Below are positions 63,240 through 64,000 of a DNA stretch of 64,000 nucleotides, piece by piece. Under the pieces are notes generated by a model. The model was given only the letters and a program-made list of their open reading frames with translations, ran no database searches and was not told the DNA's origin. This stretch comes from Rhodobacteraceae bacterium EhC02 (GTDB lineage: Bacteria; Pseudomonadota; Alphaproteobacteria; Rhodobacterales; Rhodobacteraceae): the NCBI GenBank assembly GCA_001650895.1, contig LXYH01000006.1, positions 186,001 to 250,000 on the forward strand. Direction: 5' to 3'. The translations under genes were made by a program, and so were the position numbers. Position 1 is the first letter of the stretch. Each line of letters opens with the position of its first letter.

Positions 63240-64000
63240 ATGGCTCTGCTCAATCTGTTTCAGTTTGTTGTACCGGTAAGCCTGGGGCTGCTTTTGGGCG
63301 GCTTCATCCTTGTTCTGCTGGCCCGGTTTGATCAAAGCGGGCACGCGACAGGCGGTCAGGATGCACCGGCCGAGTCGAAAGGCGAGGGTGCCGATGCCGC
63401 CTTCCTCTTCGAAGGTCGTATGCTCTTGCAGGCAAGCGACAGGGCCACACAGCTTTTGCAACCGTCCACGACCGATGGATCAGCCGTTGGCCCGCATAGC
63501 CTTGATGATTGGGGGCTTGTGCTTTGCGTGCTGAGACCGCGCTTTCCCGATCTTCCCGACGATCCTTCACAATTCAGGGCATCCCCTGGCGAAAGCGGTC
63601 AGATCCGGCTGGACTCCATGGCAGGCGCTGCAGCGGCGGCGCATATCGTCGTCGAATGGTGGGATGACTGGGTTCGCCTTCAAATTGTCGATCACTGCCA
63701 TGACCAGGAACACGCAATCCCGTCAGCCGACATGTCCGAAGAGGCAGGATGGCTTCGGTTGGCGGTTACCGGTGCGCCCTATCCGATATGGCAAACGGCA
63801 AGGGATGGTCGTGTTCTCTGGGCAAACACCGCATATGCGGATCTAGTCACCCGGTTCGAACGGCGCAGCCCCGAAGACATGACGACGGCACAGGGTTTTC
63901 CGATCATGTTCGATGTGCCGCTTCAGACAGAATGCGACAACGCATCATATCGCTTGTCGATTGTCCCGTCCGGATCGGTGCAACCCTATTGGTTCGATGT
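63240..64000 (+). CDS. N-terminal part of a PAS-domain sensor protein, probably a histidine kinase
   Basis: A frame starting at the ATG at 63240 (GGGGGAG upstream) runs open to the right edge, giving about 253 residues. An N-terminal transmembrane helix (FVVPVSLGLLLGGFILVLLA) is followed by a cytoplasmic region and a PAS-like core near residues 175-200 (AVTGAPYPIWQTARDGRVLWANTAY in short form AVTGAPYPIW and VLWANTAYADLV). The kinase core would be outside the window. Rhodobacteraceae commonly have a PAS kinase of this type beside regB. A CtrA box precedes it. The kinase assignment is an inference from the N-terminal layout. Confidence 0.7.
   Translation, partial: MALLNLFQFVVPVSLGLLLGGFILVLLARFDQSGHATGGQDAPAESKGEGADAAFLFEGRMLLQASDRATQLLQPSTTDGSAVGPHSLDDWGLVLCVLRPRFPDLPDDPSQFRASPGESGQIRLDSMAGAAAAAHIVVEWWDDWVRLQIVDHCHDQEHAIPSADMSEEAGWLRLAVTGAPYPIWQTARDGRVLWANTAYADLVTRFERRSPEDMTTAQGFPIMFDVPLQTECDNASYRLSIVPSGSVQPYWFD

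Overview
The window looks like chromosomal DNA of a Rhodobacteraceae (Roseobacter/Rhodobacter-type) alphaproteobacterium. GC is high, the genes are densely packed, and several layouts are typical of that family: a RegB/SenC/RegA (PrrB/C/A) redox cluster, an lptC-lptA-lptB-hpf-ptsN block without rpoN, a YlxR-L7Ae fusion in the rimP-nusA-infB operon, and CIRCE-free dnaK/hslO promoters matching the alphaproteobacterial RpoH consensus. I see no insertion sequence, integrase, prophage, CRISPR array or rRNA operon. There is one tRNA, Leu-CAG. The window reads as core genome with one accessory-looking surface-glycan patch.

Layout. 0-8.4 kb: the start of a secreted-type protein, gltD-gltB (glutamate synthase), uppP and an NDUFA9-like protein. 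8.6-13.5 kb: tRNA-Leu, an RNase D-like gene, kdsD/kpsF, lptC, lptA, lptB, hpf and ptsN, covering LPS precursor supply and export, ribosome hibernation and EIIA-Ntr. 13.5-23.9 kb: a minus-strand surface-polysaccharide region (double sulfotransferase, branching glycosyltransferase, two more glycosyltransferases, galU, a GT2 gene, kdsB, cysQ) followed by an ABC-2 permease. CysQ removes PAP, the by-product of PAPS-dependent sulfotransferases, so it plausibly supports the sulfotransferase here. 23.9-28.8 kb: alkB, dnaK-dnaJ behind a heat-shock promoter, and radC. 28.8-37.3 kb: a periplasmic PstS-like/OmpA chimera with an unknown partner, secA, a parvulin, argJ, a MutT-like gene and a 45-codon small gene. 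37.3-42.8 kb: the rimP-nusA-ylxR-infB operon, whose leader appears to hold an intrinsic terminator. 42.9-49 kb: pip, ubiG, marR, a nitrilase-family gene, grxC, comF, a BioC/NDUFAF5-like methyltransferase, hemH and a 60-residue small protein. 49.3-53.4 kb: two L,D-transpeptidases, a CAP-domain lipoprotein, a NaChBac-type sodium channel and an RNA m5U methyltransferase. 53.4-58.6 kb: an ABC exporter, cca, a CoA diphosphatase, hslO and a NUDIX gene. 58.6-64 kb: a signalling island with a receiver-PP2C phosphatase, an HPt protein, RegA, SenC, RegB and the N-terminus of a PAS-type kinase.

The most interesting points are regulatory. They are a terminator hairpin between the likely rimP promoter and its start codon; a 21-bp motif (20 of 21 bases identical) in the same orientation ahead of two cell-envelope loci 18.5 kb apart; a 35-bp AT-rich near-perfect palindrome between gltD and uppP; two CtrA-like boxes in the signalling island; and matching RpoH promoters for dnaK and hslO. 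All functional assignments come from reading motifs by eye. No database search was run.
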